A DNA stretch of 64,000 bases from Sphaerisporangium siamense (lineage in GTDB: Bacteria > Actinomycetota > Actinomycetes > Streptosporangiales > Streptosporangiaceae): the NCBI RefSeq assembly GCF_014205275.1, contig NZ_JACHND010000001.1, forward strand, positions 3,906,001 to 3,970,000, read 5' to 3'. Numbering within the stretch: the stretch's first letter is position 1; each line of letters begins with the position of its first letter. Below are positions 9,985 to 20,169 of this stretch, piece after piece. Position numbers and translations under genes: made by a program. The notes below the pieces were generated by a model, which saw nothing but the letters and a program-made list of their open reading frames with translations, was not told the origin of the DNA and made no database searches.

Positions 9985-12029
9985 TCCGTGTCCGCGCCCG
10001 GCTGGTCGTGCTGCAGTTCCTGGTCCTGACGCTGCTGGCGGTGCTGACCGTCCGGCTGTGGCAGGTGCAGGTCGTGCACGGGTCGCAGTTCGTGGTCGCG
10101 GCGACCGAGACCCGCACGCGCGACGTGATCGTCCCGGCCGCGCGCGGGCAGATCCTGGACGCGTCGGGGCGTCCCTTGGTGCGCAACCGCGCCTCGCTGG
10201 TGGTCTCGGTGGACCGCGCCGAGTTCGAGCGCATGCCGGACGGCGGCGCGGCGGTGCTGAAGCGCCTCGGGGCCGTGCTGGGCCGTCCGGTGAAGGAACT
10301 GCGCGAGCGCATCCGCCCGTGCGGGCCGAAGGTGCACCGTCCGTGCTGGCCCGGCTCCCTCTACTCGCAGATCCCCATCGACGACGACGTCTCCACCCGG
10401 CAGGCCCTGCAGATTCTGGAGCGCCAGGAGGACTTCCCGGGGGTGGTCGCCGAGGTGCAGGCCGTCCGCGACTACCCCCTCGGGACGGGGGCGTCCCAGA
10501 CGCTCGGTTACCTGCAGCCGGTCACCGAGGAGGAGCTGAAGAAGCGGTCCAAGCTCAAGGCGAACTTCTCCGGCGTCGACCTGGTGGGCAGGGACGGCCT
10601 GGAGTACGTCTACGACGAGGCGCTGCGCGGCCAGCCCGGCCTGCGCCGGGTCCAGGTGGACCGCATGGGCAAGGTGCTCGGCGTCGAGCGGCAGACCTCG
10701 CCCGTGCCCGGCGACGTGCTGATCACCAACATGGACGTCAACGTGCAGAAGGCCGTCGACGCGGCGCTGGCCAAGGCGATGAAGAGCGCGCCGAGCGCGG
10801 ACGGCGCCGCCGCGGTGGTGCTGGACGTGCGGACCGGCGGGGTGGTCGCGATCGGCAGCATGCCGACCTACGATCCCTCGGTCTGGGCGGGCGGCATCGC
10901 CGAGAAGGACTACCAGCACCTGCTGTCGGAGAAGGCGGGCCTGCCGCTGATCTCCCGCGCGACCCACGGCCAGTACGCGCCCGGCTCGACGTTCAAGGTC
11001 TCCTCGGTGTCGGCGATGGTCAGGGACGGCTACCCCCTGCACGGCAAGTACGACTGCCCGGGGGTGTACGACGTCGCGGGCACGGCGTTCCACAACTTCC
11101 ACGGCATCCCCCTCGGCGTGCTCGATCTTCACACGGCCCTGGTGAAGTCCTGCGACACGATCTTCTACAAGGCGGCCTACGAGATGTGGCAGCGGGACGG
11201 CGGCCTCAAGCCCGTCCCCCGTCCCAAGGAGCCGATGACCAACACGGCCAAGGCGTTCGGGTTCGGCAGGAGGACCGGCATCGACCTTCCCGGCGAGGTG
11301 CCCGGGCGCATCCCCGGCCGCGCGTGGAAGAAGGAGATGTGGGACGCCACCCACCACCTGAGCTGCCAGCGCTCCAAGACCGGCTATCCCGAGGTGGAGA
11401 AGAAGAACCCCGGCCGGGCGGCCTACCTCAAGAGGCTCGCCCACGAGAACTGCGTGGAGGGCATGCAGTGGAAGGCCGCCGAGGCCGCCAACCTCTCCAT
11501 CGGGCAGGGCGACGTGCTGGTGACGCCGCTGCAGCTCGCCGCCGCCTACGCCGCCCTGGTCGGGGACGGCAAGCTGCGCAGCCCGCGCATCGCCAAGGCG
11601 ATCGTCCGGCCGGACGGCAGTCACGTCGAGGAGATCAAGGCCCCGGTGACGGGACGACTGCCCGTCGACAAGGGCACCCGTGACTACATCCGCAAGGCGC
11701 TGAGCGAGGTGACGTCGGACGGCACGGCGGCGGGCGCGTTCGGCGGCTTCCCGATGGACGTGGTGAAGATCGGTGGCAAGACCGGCACCGCCGAGGTCTA
11801 CGGCAAGGAGGACACCTCCTGGTTCGCCTCCTTCGCGCCCGCCGCCGATCCCCGCCTGGTGGTCGTCGTCACGGTGTCACAGGGCGGCCAGGGCGCCATG
11901 GCCGCGGCCCCGGCGGCACGGGAGATCTGGGAGGCCATCTACGGCGTCAAGGGGCCGCCGGCCCTGCCCGGCGGCAAGCCGGTCGCGCGCCTGCCGAAGA
12001 TCAGGAGCGACGGGACGGTGGCGGAGTGA
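9981..12029 (+). CDS. mrdA: Penicillin-binding protein 2 (elongasome transpeptidase)
   Basis: Class B penicillin-binding protein that cross-links peptidoglycan with RodA. 682 aa: N-terminal membrane anchor (about residues 7-25), dimerisation/pedestal domain, then transpeptidase domain. Catalytic motifs seen: STFK with the nucleophilic Ser near residue 336, SCD near 390 as the SxN-type motif, and KTGTAE near 599. GTG at 9981 overlaps the mreD stop and follows GGAGG at 9971-9975. The SCD variant in place of SxN recurs in actinobacterial PBPs (from general knowledge). Operon position between mreD and rodA supports the assignment. Confidence 0.95.
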   Translation: MIRVRARLVVLQFLVLTLLAVLTVRLWQVQVVHGSQFVVAATETRTRDVIVPAARGQILDASGRPLVRNRASLVVSVDRAEFERMPDGGAAVLKRLGAVLGRPVKELRERIRPCGPKVHRPCWPGSLYSQIPIDDDVSTRQALQILERQEDFPGVVAEVQAVRDYPLGTGASQTLGYLQPVTEEELKKRSKLKANFSGVDLVGRDGLEYVYDEALRGQPGLRRVQVDRMGKVLGVERQTSPVPGDVLITNMDVNVQKAVDAALAKAMKSAPSADGAAAVVLDVRTGGVVAIGSMPTYDPSVWAGGIAEKDYQHLLSEKAGLPLISRATHGQYAPGSTFKVSSVSAMVRDGYPLHGKYDCPGVYDVAGTAFHNFHGIPLGVLDLHTALVKSCDTIFYKAAYEMWQRDGGLKPVPRPKEPMTNTAKAFGFGRRTGIDLPGEVPGRIPGRAWKKEMWDATHHLSCQRSKTGYPEVEKKNPGRAAYLKRLAHENCVEGMQWKAAEAANLSIGQGDVLVTPLQLAAAYAALVGDGKLRSPRIAKAIVRPDGSHVEEIKAPVTGRLPVDKGTRDYIRKALSEVTSDGTAAGAFGGFPMDVVKIGGKTGTAEVYGKEDTSWFASFAPAADPRLVVVVTVSQGGQGAMAAAPAAREIWEAIYGVKGPPALPGGKPVARLPKIRSDGTVAE

Positions 12030-13189
12030 ACCAGGCCCTCGTCCCGCGGAACCGCTCGCTGATGCGCAGGGCCGTCGGCGCGCACTCGGCGGTGTGGCGG
12101 GCCGACGGCGTGCTGCTGGTCGCGGTCATGGCGCTGTCGGTCATCGGCACGCTGCTGGTGTGGTCCTCCACCCGCACCTGGGCGGCGGGCGCGCCGACGG
12201 GCATGGTCAAGAAGCACGTGCTCAACCTGGTCATCGGCTGGGTGCTGTGCGGCATCGCGGCCCTGGCCGACCAGCGCACGCTGCGCATCTACGCCCCCGC
12301 GGTGTACGGGGTGGCGCTGCTCGGGCTGCTCGCGGTGATCACCCCGCTGGGGTCCACGATCAACGGGTCGCACTCGTGGATCCTGCTCGGCGGCGGGTTC
12401 GCGGTCCAGCCGTCGGAGCTGGCCAAGCCCGCGCTGATCCTCATGCTGTGCGCGCTGCTGGCCGAGCCCGCGCCCGGCACCGACCGGCCCCGCCCGCTGG
12501 ACCTGCTGCTCGCCATGGCCGCCGCCGCGATCGCCATGGGGCTGGTCATGCTCCAGCCCGACTTCGGCACCACGATGGTGCTCGCCGTGATCACCGCCGC
12601 TTCCATGATCTTCGCGGGCCTACGCAAGCGCTACATCGTCGCGCTGGCCGCGCTGGCGGGGGCGGGCGCCGCGGCCGTGTGGCTGTTCGGCCTGCTCAAG
12701 CCGTACCAGATCGCCCGGTTCACCGCGTTCATCGACCCCGCCAACGACCCGCGCGGCGCCGGGTACAACAGCACCCAGTCGCTGATCGCCATCGGCTCGG
12801 GCGAGCTGTTCGGCAAGGGCCTGTTCCACGGCGGGCAGACCACCGGCAGGTTCGTCCCCGAGCAGCACACCGACTTCATCTTCACCGTCGTGGGGGAGGA
12901 GTTCGGGTTTCTCGGCTCGATCGCCGTCGTCGCGCTGCTCGGCGTGATCCTCCTGCGGGGGCTGCGCATCGCCCGCCAGTGCGAGGACCGCTTCGGGGCG
13001 CTGGTCGTGGGCGGGATCGTCTGCTGGTTCGCCTTCCAGACGTTCGTCAACGTGGGCATGACGATCGGCATCATGCCGATCACCGGCGTCCCGCTGCCAT
13101 TCGTGTCCTACGGAGGGACGGCGACGTTCGCCAACATGATCGCGCTGGGCCTGCTGCAGGCCGTCCACATCCGCGAGCGGGCGTTCTGA
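12026..13189 (+). CDS. rodA: Peptidoglycan glycosyltransferase RodA (SEDS family)
   Basis: Polytopic SEDS polymerase that extends glycan strands with PBP2. The 387-aa protein has about ten membrane segments; recognisable motifs are GSHSWILLGGGFAVQPSELAK near residues 112-132, GAGYNSTQSLIAIGSGELFGKG near 245, EQHTDFIFTVVGEE near 280 and a C-terminal PLPFVSYGGTA. GTG at 12026 overlaps the PBP2 stop (GTGA), giving coupled translation. Last gene of the mre operon. FtsW is the alternative but context favours RodA. Confidence 0.93.
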   Translation: MNQALVPRNRSLMRRAVGAHSAVWRADGVLLVAVMALSVIGTLLVWSSTRTWAAGAPTGMVKKHVLNLVIGWVLCGIAALADQRTLRIYAPAVYGVALLGLLAVITPLGSTINGSHSWILLGGGFAVQPSELAKPALILMLCALLAEPAPGTDRPRPLDLLLAMAAAAIAMGLVMLQPDFGTTMVLAVITAASMIFAGLRKRYIVALAALAGAGAAAVWLFGLLKPYQIARFTAFIDPANDPRGAGYNSTQSLIAIGSGELFGKGLFHGGQTTGRFVPEQHTDFIFTVVGEEFGFLGSIAVVALLGVILLRGLRIARQCEDRFGALVVGGIVCWFAFQTFVNVGMTIGIMPITGVPLPFVSYGGTATFANMIALGLLQAVHIRERAF

Positions 13190-13231
13190 CCGCCCTGGGA
13201 CGCGCTGGCGCGAGCCGTGGCGCGCAGGAAC

Positions 13232-13237
13232 TACCCT
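13232..13237 (+). promoter_or_regulatory. Putative -10 box, leaderless start of radical SAM gene
   Basis: TACCCT ends seven bases before the ATG at 13245. The only purine-rich stretch between is too close to the ATG to act as a ribosome-binding site. Confidence 0.35.
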
Positions 13238-13244
13238 TGGAGTC

Positions 13245-15167
13245 ATGTCTGTCGAGTCGCTGTTTCCCCGTCTGGAACCGCTTCTGCCCAAGGTGCAGAA
13301 GCCGATCCAGTACGTAGGGGGTGAGCTGAATTCGACCGTCAAGGACTGGGACGAGGCGAGCGTCCGCTGGGCGCTCATGTACCCCGACGCGTACGAGGTC
13401 GGCCTGCCCAACCAGGGCGTCCAGATCCTCTACGAGATCCTCAACGAGCTGCCCGGCACGCTCGCCGAGCGCACCTACGCCGTCTGGCCCGACCTTGAGG
13501 CCCTCATGCGCGAGCACGGCGTGCCGCAGTTCACCGTCGACGGCCACCGCCCGGTGCGCGCCTTCGACGTGCTCGGCGTGTCCTTCTCCACCGAGCTCGG
13601 CTACACCAACCTGCTGACCGCCCTCGACCTGGCCGGCATCCCGCTGGTCGCCGCCGACCGCGGCGAGGACGACCCCGTCGTCCTGGCGGGCGGGCACGCC
13701 GCGTTCAACCCCGAGCCCATCGCCGACTTCCTGGACGCCGCCGTGCTCGGCGACGGCGAGCAGATCTGCATCGCGATCTCCGAGGTCGTCCGCGAGTGGA
13801 AGGACGAGGGCCGCCCCGGCGGGCGCGACGAGCTGCTCCTGCGCCTGGCCTCCACCGGCGGCGTCTACGTGCCGAAGTTCTACGACGTCGAGTACCACGC
13901 CGACGGCCGCATCAAGCGCGTCGCGCCGAACCGCTCGGGCGTGCCCTGGCGGGTGCAGAAGCACACGGTGATGGATCTCGACGAGTGGCCCTATCCGAAG
14001 AAGCCGCTGGTCCCGCTGGCCGAGACGGTCCACGAGCGCTTCAGCGTCGAGATCTTCCGCGGGTGTACGCGCGGCTGCCGGTTCTGCCAGGCCGGCATGA
14101 TCACCCGCCCGGTGCGCGAGCGGTCGATCACGACGATCGGCGACATGGTCGAGGTCGGGCTGAAGGAGTCCGGCTTCAACGAGGTCGGCCTGCTGTCGCT
14201 GTCCAGCGCCGACCACTCCGAGATCGCCGAGGTCGCCAAGGGCCTGGCCGACCGCTACGAGGGAAGCGACGTCGGCCTGTCGCTGCCCTCCACCCGCGTC
14301 GACGCCTTCAACATCGACCTGGCCAACGAATTCTCGCGCAACGGCCGCAGGTCCGGCCTGACGTTCGCGCCCGAGGGCGGGTCCGAGCGCATGCGCAAGG
14401 TGATCAACAAGATGGTCACCGAGGAAGACCTGATCCGCACCGTCACCGCCGCCTACGGCCAGGGCTGGCGGCAGGTCAAGCTCTACTTCATGTGCGGCCT
14501 GCCCACCGAGACCGACGAGGACGTCCTCGGCATCGCCGACCTGGCCAAGAAGGTCATCAAGGCCGGCCGCGAGGCCACCGGCACGCGCGACATCCGCTGC
14601 ACCGTCTCCATCGGCGGGTTCGTGCCGAAGCCCCATACCCCGTTCCAGTGGGCCGCCCAGTGCGACCACGAGACCGTCGACGCCCGGCTGCGCAAGCTCA
14701 GGGACGCCCTGCGCTCCGACAAGGAGTACGGCAGGGCCATCGGCTTCCGCTACCACGACGGCCAGCCCTCGATCGTCGAGGGCCTGCTGTCGCGGGGCGA
14801 CCGGCGCGTCGGCGCGGTCGTGCGGGCCGTCTGGGAGGACGGCGGCCGGTTCGACGGCTGGAGCGAGCACTTCTCCTACGACCGGTGGATGTCCTGCGCC
14901 GAGCGGGCGTTCGCCGGGCAGCCCGTGGACGTCGACTGGTACACCACCCGCGAGCGCGAGGAGGTCGAGGTGCTCCCGTGGGACCACCTGGACGCCGGCC
15001 TCGACCGCGAGTGGCTCTGGCAGGACTGGCAGGACGCCGTCGGCGGCGCCGAGGTCGAGGACTGCCGGTGGACTCCCTGCTACGACTGCGGGGTCTGCCC
15101 CACCATGGGCACCGAGATCCAGATCGGCCCGACGGGGAGAAAGCTGCTCCCGCTGACGGTCGTCTGA
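13245..15167 (+). CDS. TIGR03960-type B12-binding radical SAM protein
   Basis: A 640-aa radical SAM enzyme with an N-terminal B12-binding-like region (about residues 40-180, VRWALMYPDAYEVGLPNQGVQ; GHAAFNPEP) and a 4Fe-4S site CTRGCRFCQ with cysteines at 274, 278 and 281. A C-terminal Cys cluster (CYDCGVCP, about residues 612-619) is also present. TIGR03960 proteins are either followed by or fused to the DUF2344 domain; here the DUF2344 gene is separate and comes next. Reaction unknown. The conserved position next to the RNase E/G and L21 genes has suggested a role in ribosome or RNA modification, but that is inference. Confidence 0.9.
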   Translation: MSVESLFPRLEPLLPKVQKPIQYVGGELNSTVKDWDEASVRWALMYPDAYEVGLPNQGVQILYEILNELPGTLAERTYAVWPDLEALMREHGVPQFTVDGHRPVRAFDVLGVSFSTELGYTNLLTALDLAGIPLVAADRGEDDPVVLAGGHAAFNPEPIADFLDAAVLGDGEQICIAISEVVREWKDEGRPGGRDELLLRLASTGGVYVPKFYDVEYHADGRIKRVAPNRSGVPWRVQKHTVMDLDEWPYPKKPLVPLAETVHERFSVEIFRGCTRGCRFCQAGMITRPVRERSITTIGDMVEVGLKESGFNEVGLLSLSSADHSEIAEVAKGLADRYEGSDVGLSLPSTRVDAFNIDLANEFSRNGRRSGLTFAPEGGSERMRKVINKMVTEEDLIRTVTAAYGQGWRQVKLYFMCGLPTETDEDVLGIADLAKKVIKAGREATGTRDIRCTVSIGGFVPKPHTPFQWAAQCDHETVDARLRKLRDALRSDKEYGRAIGFRYHDGQPSIVEGLLSRGDRRVGAVVRAVWEDGGRFDGWSEHFSYDRWMSCAERAFAGQPVDVDWYTTREREEVEVLPWDHLDAGLDREWLWQDWQDAVGGAEVEDCRWTPCYDCGVCPTMGTEIQIGPTGRKLLPLTVV

Positions 15168-15353
15168 CCCGCCGAACGGAAGCAAACACCGCCCGTAACC
15201 GTTGCACCCTGTAGGTCGTTCGTCACACCGGCCCCCGGGCCGGGACAGGGAGGGTCGCCAGGCTCATATCCTGGAGCGACGGCCACGGCAGCGACACAGG
15301 AAAGGATCACTTAGCTGAAGAACCCCGTTCCTGATGGGCCCCCGCCCGCGCCG

Positions 15354-16151
15354 GTGGTGCAGCGCCTTCGGGTGCGTTACGCCAAGCGTGGCCGCCTGCG
15401 GTTCACCAGCCACCGAGACGTCACGCGCGCCATCGAGCGCGCGGTGCGCAGGGCCGGCATTCCCGTCGGCTTCAGCGCGGGATTCACCCCCCATCCGAAG
15501 ATCTCATACGCCGGCGCAGCCCCCACCGGGGTGGCCAGCGAAGCCGAATACCTGGAGATCGGCGTCGTCACGACCTGCGCGCCGGACCGGTTGCGCGGCG
15601 AGCTCGACGCCTCCTTGCCGCCCGGTCTGGACGTCCTGGACGTGGTGGAGTCGGCCGGCGGCAGCCTGGCCGAGCGGCTGCAGGGCTCGATCTGGGAGGC
15701 CCGCCTCCCCGGGATCGAGCCGGCCGAGGCCGCCGAGGCCGCCGCGCTGTTCATGGCGGCCGAGCGCGTCGAGGTCGAGCGGCTGACCAAGAAGGGCCCG
15801 CGTCGCTTCGACGCGCGCGAGGCGGTCGTCTCGCTGACGGCGGAGGACGCCGTCGCGCAGGCGGCTCGCCAGGGAACGGGTGAAACGGCGGACCGGGAGC
15901 CCGGCCCGCCATGTGCGATACTTCGTATGGTTGTTCGGCACGTTACGCCCGCCGTTCGACCCGACGACGTGCTCACGGGGCTGCGTCTCGTGGCCGCCTT
16001 CGCGCCGCCGTCACCACCACTGGTGACCAGGCTGGCGCAGGGTCCGCTGGAGGCGCGCACCGGTGCAATGGCCGACCCGCTCGACCCGGACCGCGACGCT
16101 CGCGGCGGCGAGCCGGGACCGGCTGTGCGGCAGGTCGAAGACCACGGATAG
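15354..16151 (+). CDS. TIGR03936/DUF2344 radical-SAM-linked protein
   Basis: Partner of the preceding radical SAM protein; in many bacteria the two domains are fused. The N-terminal VQRLRVRYAKRGRLRFTSHRDV and SAGFTPHPKISYAGAAPTGVASEAEY are typical of DUF2344. The last 70 residues are variable and polar. Given start is GTG 15354 (a second GTG follows at 15357), which has no ribosome-binding site. A CTG at 15315 lies nine bases after AGGAAAGG (15299-15306), just after an in-frame TAG, and would add the LKNPVPDGPPPAP extension seen in relatives as (M)PxGPPPAP; it is a plausible true start. Confidence 0.85.
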   Translation: MVQRLRVRYAKRGRLRFTSHRDVTRAIERAVRRAGIPVGFSAGFTPHPKISYAGAAPTGVASEAEYLEIGVVTTCAPDRLRGELDASLPPGLDVLDVVESAGGSLAERLQGSIWEARLPGIEPAEAAEAAALFMAAERVEVERLTKKGPRRFDAREAVVSLTAEDAVAQAARQGTGETADREPGPPCAILRMVVRHVTPAVRPDDVLTGLRLVAAFAPPSPPLVTRLAQGPLEARTGAMADPLDPDRDARGGEPGPAVRQVEDHG

Positions 16152-16248
16152 GACTTGGCGCCGGGCCCCGCGGCCTGGCGCACAGCGAGAGACGAGAGCT
16201 CCCGCGCGGCGCGGAGACGCGCCCGGGAGCTGACGGGAGAACGCCCGC

Positions 16249-19194
16249 ATGCTCGACAACGAGCCCATCGCCGGGGCCCTCGGCCCCGACGGGGATACAA
16301 CATCACACCAGGAAACCAAGCCGGTCCGGCGCCGCCGCGCGGCGAGCCGCCCGGCCGGCCCGCCGCCGGAGGAGGCCGAGACCGCCGCCCCGGCGGAGAC
16401 GCCCGCCGCGGCGAGCGCGCAGGCTCCGGCGGAGGTGTCCGTACAGGCTCCGGCGCAGCCGGTCGAGGACGCCCCCGTGGAGGCCGCGCCGGTCAAGCGC
16501 ACCCGCGCCCGTACCACGAGGAAGGCGGCCGAGGCCGCCGAGGGTGAGGCCCCCGCCGCCAAGCCCGCCAGGACGTCCCGGGCCAAGGCCGCCAAGGACG
16601 CCGACGGCGAGGACGAGGCCGCGCCGGTCAAGCGCACCCGCGCCCGTACCACCAGGAAGGCCGCGGAGGCCGCCTCCGCCGAGCCGCAGGCCGTCGCCGA
16701 GACGCCCGCCCCTGAGCCGGTCGTGGAGCCCGCCGAGGCCGCTGAGGCCGCCGCGCCGGCGCGCCGCAGGCGCACCCGCAAGACCGCCGAGACGGCGGCC
16801 CCGGACGCCCTCCAGGCCCCCGAGCCCGGTGCGGCCCCGGCGGAACGATCCAGGGTCGAGGCCGCGGCCAAGGCCGAGGTCGCCGCCGCGATCGCCGAGT
16901 CGATGCCGGTCAACGAGCCCTTGGACGACGAGCCGGTCGGCGAGGACGTCGACGACATCGCCGGCGCCGAGCAGGCCGGAACCGGCGAGGACCGGGGCCA
17001 GAGGCCGCTGTTCGCCGATCCGTTCGGACTCGGCGCGCTGGCCGAGGCGCGTGCCACGGCCCCCGCCGTCACCTTCCAGGCCCCCGCGGCGGTCTTCCAG
17101 CCGGTCTTCCAGGCGCCCGAGCCGCGCGCGGCCGTGCCGCCCGTCGTGCTCCCGCCCCAGCAGCGCCCCGAGCCCGCCGACGAGGAGGCCGAGGAGCCGG
17201 AGGACTCCGCCGAGGGCCCGCAGGACGACGACGGCGAGGACGACGACCAGGGCGGCCGTCGCCGCCGCCGTCGCCGTGGTGGCCGCGGCCGGGGCAAGGC
17301 GCGCGAGCACGACGAGGCCGAGGACGGCGAGGAGGACGAGGACGGCAGGCCGGCCGACGCCGCCGAGGGTTCGGCCGAGGCCGACGCCCAGCGCCGCGAC
17401 AAGGACGACCAGGAGGACGACGAGGACGGCGGCTCCTCCTCGCGCCGGCGCCGCCGCCGTCGCCGCAGGGGCGGGGACGAGGCCGAGGCGGCGTCCGACG
17501 ATCCGCCGAACACCGTCACCCGCATCCGCGCCCCCCGCGCCGGGCGTCCCACCTCGGTGGACGAGGTGCAGGGCTTCCGCGGCTCCACCCGCCTGGAGGC
17601 CAAGAAGCAGCGCCGCCGCGAGGGCCGCGAGCAGGGCCGCCGCCGGCCGCCGGTGATCACCGAGTCGGAGTTCCTGGCCCGCCGGGAGTCGGTCGAGCGC
17701 GTCATGGTCGTGCGCCGCCAGGGCGGGCGCACCCAGATCGCGGTGCTGGAGGACGGCGTGCTCGTCGAGCACTACGTCGACCGCGAGGCGTCGCAGTCCT
17801 ACGTCGGCAACGTCTATCTGGGCAAGGTGCAGAACGTCCTGCCGTCCATGGAGGCGGCGTTCATCGACATCGGCAAGGGCCGCAACGCCGTGCTGTACGC
17901 CGGTGAGGTCAACTTCGACACCGCCGGGCTGGAGGGCCAGCCCAAGCGCATCGAGGCGGCGCTGAAGTCGGGCCAGTCGGTGCTCGTCCAGGTCACCAAG
18001 GACCCGATGGGGCACAAGGGCGCCCGCCTGACCAGCCAGATCAGCCTGCCGGGCCGCTACCTCGTGTACGTGCCCGACGGTTCGATGACCGGCATCAGCC
18101 GCAAGCTCCCCGACAAGGAGCGCACCCGTCTCAAGACCATCCTGAAGAAGGTCATGCCGGAGAACGCCGGCGTGATCGTCAGGACCGCCGCGGAGGGCGC
18201 TTCGGAGGACGAGCTCGACCGGGACGTGGCCCGCCTGTCGGCGCAGTGGGAGAACATCCAGCGCAAGGCCAAGTCGGCCAGCCCGCCCGAGTTGCTGTAC
18301 TCCGAGCCCGACCTGACGATCCGCGTGGTCCGCGACGTCTTCAACGAGGACTTCTCCTCGCTGGTGGTGTCCGGCGACGAGGCGTGGGGCACGGTGGACG
18401 AGTACGTCCGCTACGTCGCGCCGCACCTGGCCGACCGGCTCACCAAGTGGGAGGACGGCGACGTGTTCGCCGCCTACCGCATCGACGAGCAGATCGCCAA
18501 GGCCATGGAGCGCAAGGTGTGGCTGCCGAGCGGCGGCTCGCTGGTGATCGACCGCACCGAGGCCATGACCGTCGTGGACGTCAACACCGGCAAGTTCACC
18601 GGCCAGGGCGGCAACCTGGAGGAGACGGTCACCAAGAACAACCTGGAGGCGGCCGAGGAGATCGTCCGCCAGCTCAGGTTGCGCGACATCGGCGGCATCA
18701 TCGTCATCGACTTCATCGACATGGTGCTGGAGAGCAACCGCGACCTGGTGCTGCGGCGCATGCTGGAGTGCCTGGCCCGCGACCGCACCAAGCACCAGGT
18801 GGCCGAGGTCACCTCGCTGGGCCTGGTGCAGATGACGCGCAAGCGTGTCGGCCAGGGGCTGCTGGAGGCGTTCTCCACGCCGTGCGAGTGCTGCAACGGG
18901 CGCGGGCTGATCGTCTCGACCGAGCCGGTCGAGGGCAAGCCCGAGCCGCGGGGCACGCAGGGCAAGATGGCGATCGAGAAGGCGGTGGCCGACAAGCTGG
19001 ACAAGGCCAAGGCCGACGCCGACAAGATCCTCAAGGAGGGGGCGGTCGGTGTGGCGGTCGCGGCCAACGGCGAGGGCGGCCGGGACAGCGTGACCGGCGC
19101 GCTCGGCGGCTCCGAGGACGGCGCCGTCCCGGCGTCCGCCCGGGGGCGCCGCCGCTCGCGGAAGGTCACCAGGCCTGCCGGGCCGGCCGAATAG
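16249..19194 (+). CDS. rne: Ribonuclease E/G family endoribonuclease
   Basis: Single-strand endoribonuclease for mRNA decay and rRNA/tRNA maturation. 981 aa: a 450-residue disordered N-terminal arm with Ala/Glu and Arg-rich stretches, including [18 protein letters not shown] twice, and [19 protein letters not shown] RNA-binding tracts; then the catalytic core. In the core: the S1 domain ([20 protein letters not shown] near residues 517-536), catalytic Asp in VVDVNTGKF (about 777) and IVIDFIDM (about 820), and the zinc-link motif CECCNGRG near 880. An N-terminal rather than C-terminal extension is typical of actinobacteria. ATG 16249 follows GGGAGA at 16235-16240. Confidence 0.95.
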   Translation: MLDNEPIAGALGPDGDTTSHQETKPVRRRRAASRPAGPPPEEAETAAPAETPAAASAQAPAEVSVQAPAQPVEDAPVEAAPVKRTRARTTRKAAEAAEGEAPAAKPARTSRAKAAKDADGEDEAAPVKRTRARTTRKAAEAASAEPQAVAETPAPEPVVEPAEAAEAAAPARRRRTRKTAETAAPDALQAPEPGAAPAERSRVEAAAKAEVAAAIAESMPVNEPLDDEPVGEDVDDIAGAEQAGTGEDRGQRPLFADPFGLGALAEARATAPAVTFQAPAAVFQPVFQAPEPRAAVPPVVLPPQQRPEPADEEAEEPEDSAEGPQDDDGEDDDQGGRRRRRRRGGRGRGKAREHDEAEDGEEDEDGRPADAAEGSAEADAQRRDKDDQEDDEDGGSSSRRRRRRRRRGGDEAEAASDDPPNTVTRIRAPRAGRPTSVDEVQGFRGSTRLEAKKQRRREGREQGRRRPPVITESEFLARRESVERVMVVRRQGGRTQIAVLEDGVLVEHYVDREASQSYVGNVYLGKVQNVLPSMEAAFIDIGKGRNAVLYAGEVNFDTAGLEGQPKRIEAALKSGQSVLVQVTKDPMGHKGARLTSQISLPGRYLVYVPDGSMTGISRKLPDKERTRLKTILKKVMPENAGVIVRTAAEGASEDELDRDVARLSAQWENIQRKAKSASPPELLYSEPDLTIRVVRDVFNEDFSSLVVSGDEAWGTVDEYVRYVAPHLADRLTKWEDGDVFAAYRIDEQIAKAMERKVWLPSGGSLVIDRTEAMTVVDVNTGKFTGQGGNLEETVTKNNLEAAEEIVRQLRLRDIGGIIVIDFIDMVLESNRDLVLRRMLECLARDRTKHQVAEVTSLGLVQMTRKRVGQGLLEAFSTPCECCNGRGLIVSTEPVEGKPEPRGTQGKMAIEKAVADKLDKAKADADKILKEGAVGVAVAANGEGGRDSVTGALGGSEDGAVPASARGRRRSRKVTRPAGPAE

Positions 19195-19382
19195 GCCGGC
19201 CCTCCGGCGTACCGTCCGGTTCGACCAAGGACCCCGCAATCCGGTATCCTGGTCAATCGGTGCGTCCGGTGGCGCGCTCAGCTACGCGCGCCTGCTCGGT
19301 TCGCCGGTCGTGTTATATCGACGGGAGCTGGACGCAAGAGGCGCAGCGTTCAGCAGCAATCAGCCAGGAGAAGGGTTCCGCG

Positions 19383-19697
19383 GTGTACGCGATCGTTCGT
19401 TGCGGCGGCAGGCAGCAGAAGGTCTCCGTCGGTGACGTCCTCGAGGTGGACAAGGTCGCCGGTGAGGTCGGCTCCACGGTGTCGCTGTCGCCGGTGCTCG
19501 TCGTCAACGACGGCGATGTCACCACAGACGCAGCCACGCTTGGCAAGTACGAGGTGACCGCCGAGATCCTCGGCGAGACCAAGGGTCCCAAGATCCACAT
19601 CCTCAAGTACAAGAACAAGACCGGTTACAAGAAGCGCCAGGGGCACCGCCAGCGGTACACCCAGGTGAAGGTGACCGCCATCAACCCCGGGAAGTAG
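19383..19697 (+). CDS. rplU: 50S ribosomal protein L21
   Basis: Large-subunit protein that binds 23S rRNA. 104 aa, full length. Begins (V)[17 protein letters not shown] and contains [23 protein letters not shown], the basic rRNA-binding C-terminus. GTG at 19383 follows AGGAG at 19366-19370. The 188 bases between the RNase gene and rplU probably hold its promoter and leader, but no leader structure was recognised. Co-transcribed with rpmA 12 bases downstream. Confidence 0.97.
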   Translation: MYAIVRCGGRQQKVSVGDVLEVDKVAGEVGSTVSLSPVLVVNDGDVTTDAATLGKYEVTAEILGETKGPKIHILKYKNKTGYKKRQGHRQRYTQVKVTAINPGK

Positions 19698-19709
19698 TGG
19701 TAGCGAACC

Positions 19710-19967
19710 ATGGCACACAAGAAGGGCGCCTCGTCCACGCGGAACGGCCGTGACTCCAACGCCCAGCGGCTCGGCGTCAAGCGTTTCGGCGGGCAGCTCG
19801 TCAACGCCGGCGAGATCATCGTCCGCCAGCGCGGCACCCACTTCCACCCGGGTGACAACGTCGGCCGTGGCGGCGACGACACGCTGTTCGCGCTCGTCGC
19901 GGGCCACGTGAAGTTCGGCAACAAGCGCGGTCGCCGCGCTGTGAGCATCCTCCCGGCCGCGGAGTAA
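19710..19967 (+). CDS. rpmA: 50S ribosomal protein L27
   Basis: Large-subunit protein near the peptidyl transferase centre. 85 aa; begins [28 protein letters not shown] and contains [27 protein letters not shown], all as in the family. No processed N-terminal extension of the Firmicutes type. Forms an operon with rplU and ends before a strong hairpin. Confidence 0.98.
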   Translation: MAHKKGASSTRNGRDSNAQRLGVKRFGGQLVNAGEIIVRQRGTHFHPGDNVGRGGDDTLFALVAGHVKFGNKRGRRAVSILPAAE

Positions 19968-20020
19968 TTCCGCCGGACCGGTAATTGGCCCTCGCTTGGG
20001 CGGGGGCCGGCAGTCGCGTT

Positions 20021-20055
20021 GATGAGGCGGATCGGCTTTCTCGATCCGCCTCATC
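20021..20055 (+). terminator. Hairpin terminator after rpmA
   Basis: A perfect 14-bp stem (GATGAGGCGGATCG and its complement) with loop GCTTTCT, 53 bases after the rpmA stop. No clear T tract, but the stem is strong and separates the ribosomal pair from obg. Confidence 0.75.
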
Positions 20056-20169
20056 GTCGTGATGGCGCAGGTCGTACGGCGTCGCAAGAGGTCGTGAGGG
20101 GGCGCCCGCGAGCGTGCGGACACGCCGCGGCGTGGGGCGTTAAGGTACGCCGGCGAAAAGGGAGTGACG

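Noticed and set aside
13080-15185. 701-aa minus-strand frame
   Set aside because: Antisense shadow of the radical SAM gene, Val/Asp/Gly-rich with no motif; arises from high GC3.
16303-19239. 978-aa minus-strand frame
   Set aside because: Shadow of the RNase E/G gene; Leu/Gly/Val repeats follow from its codon bias.
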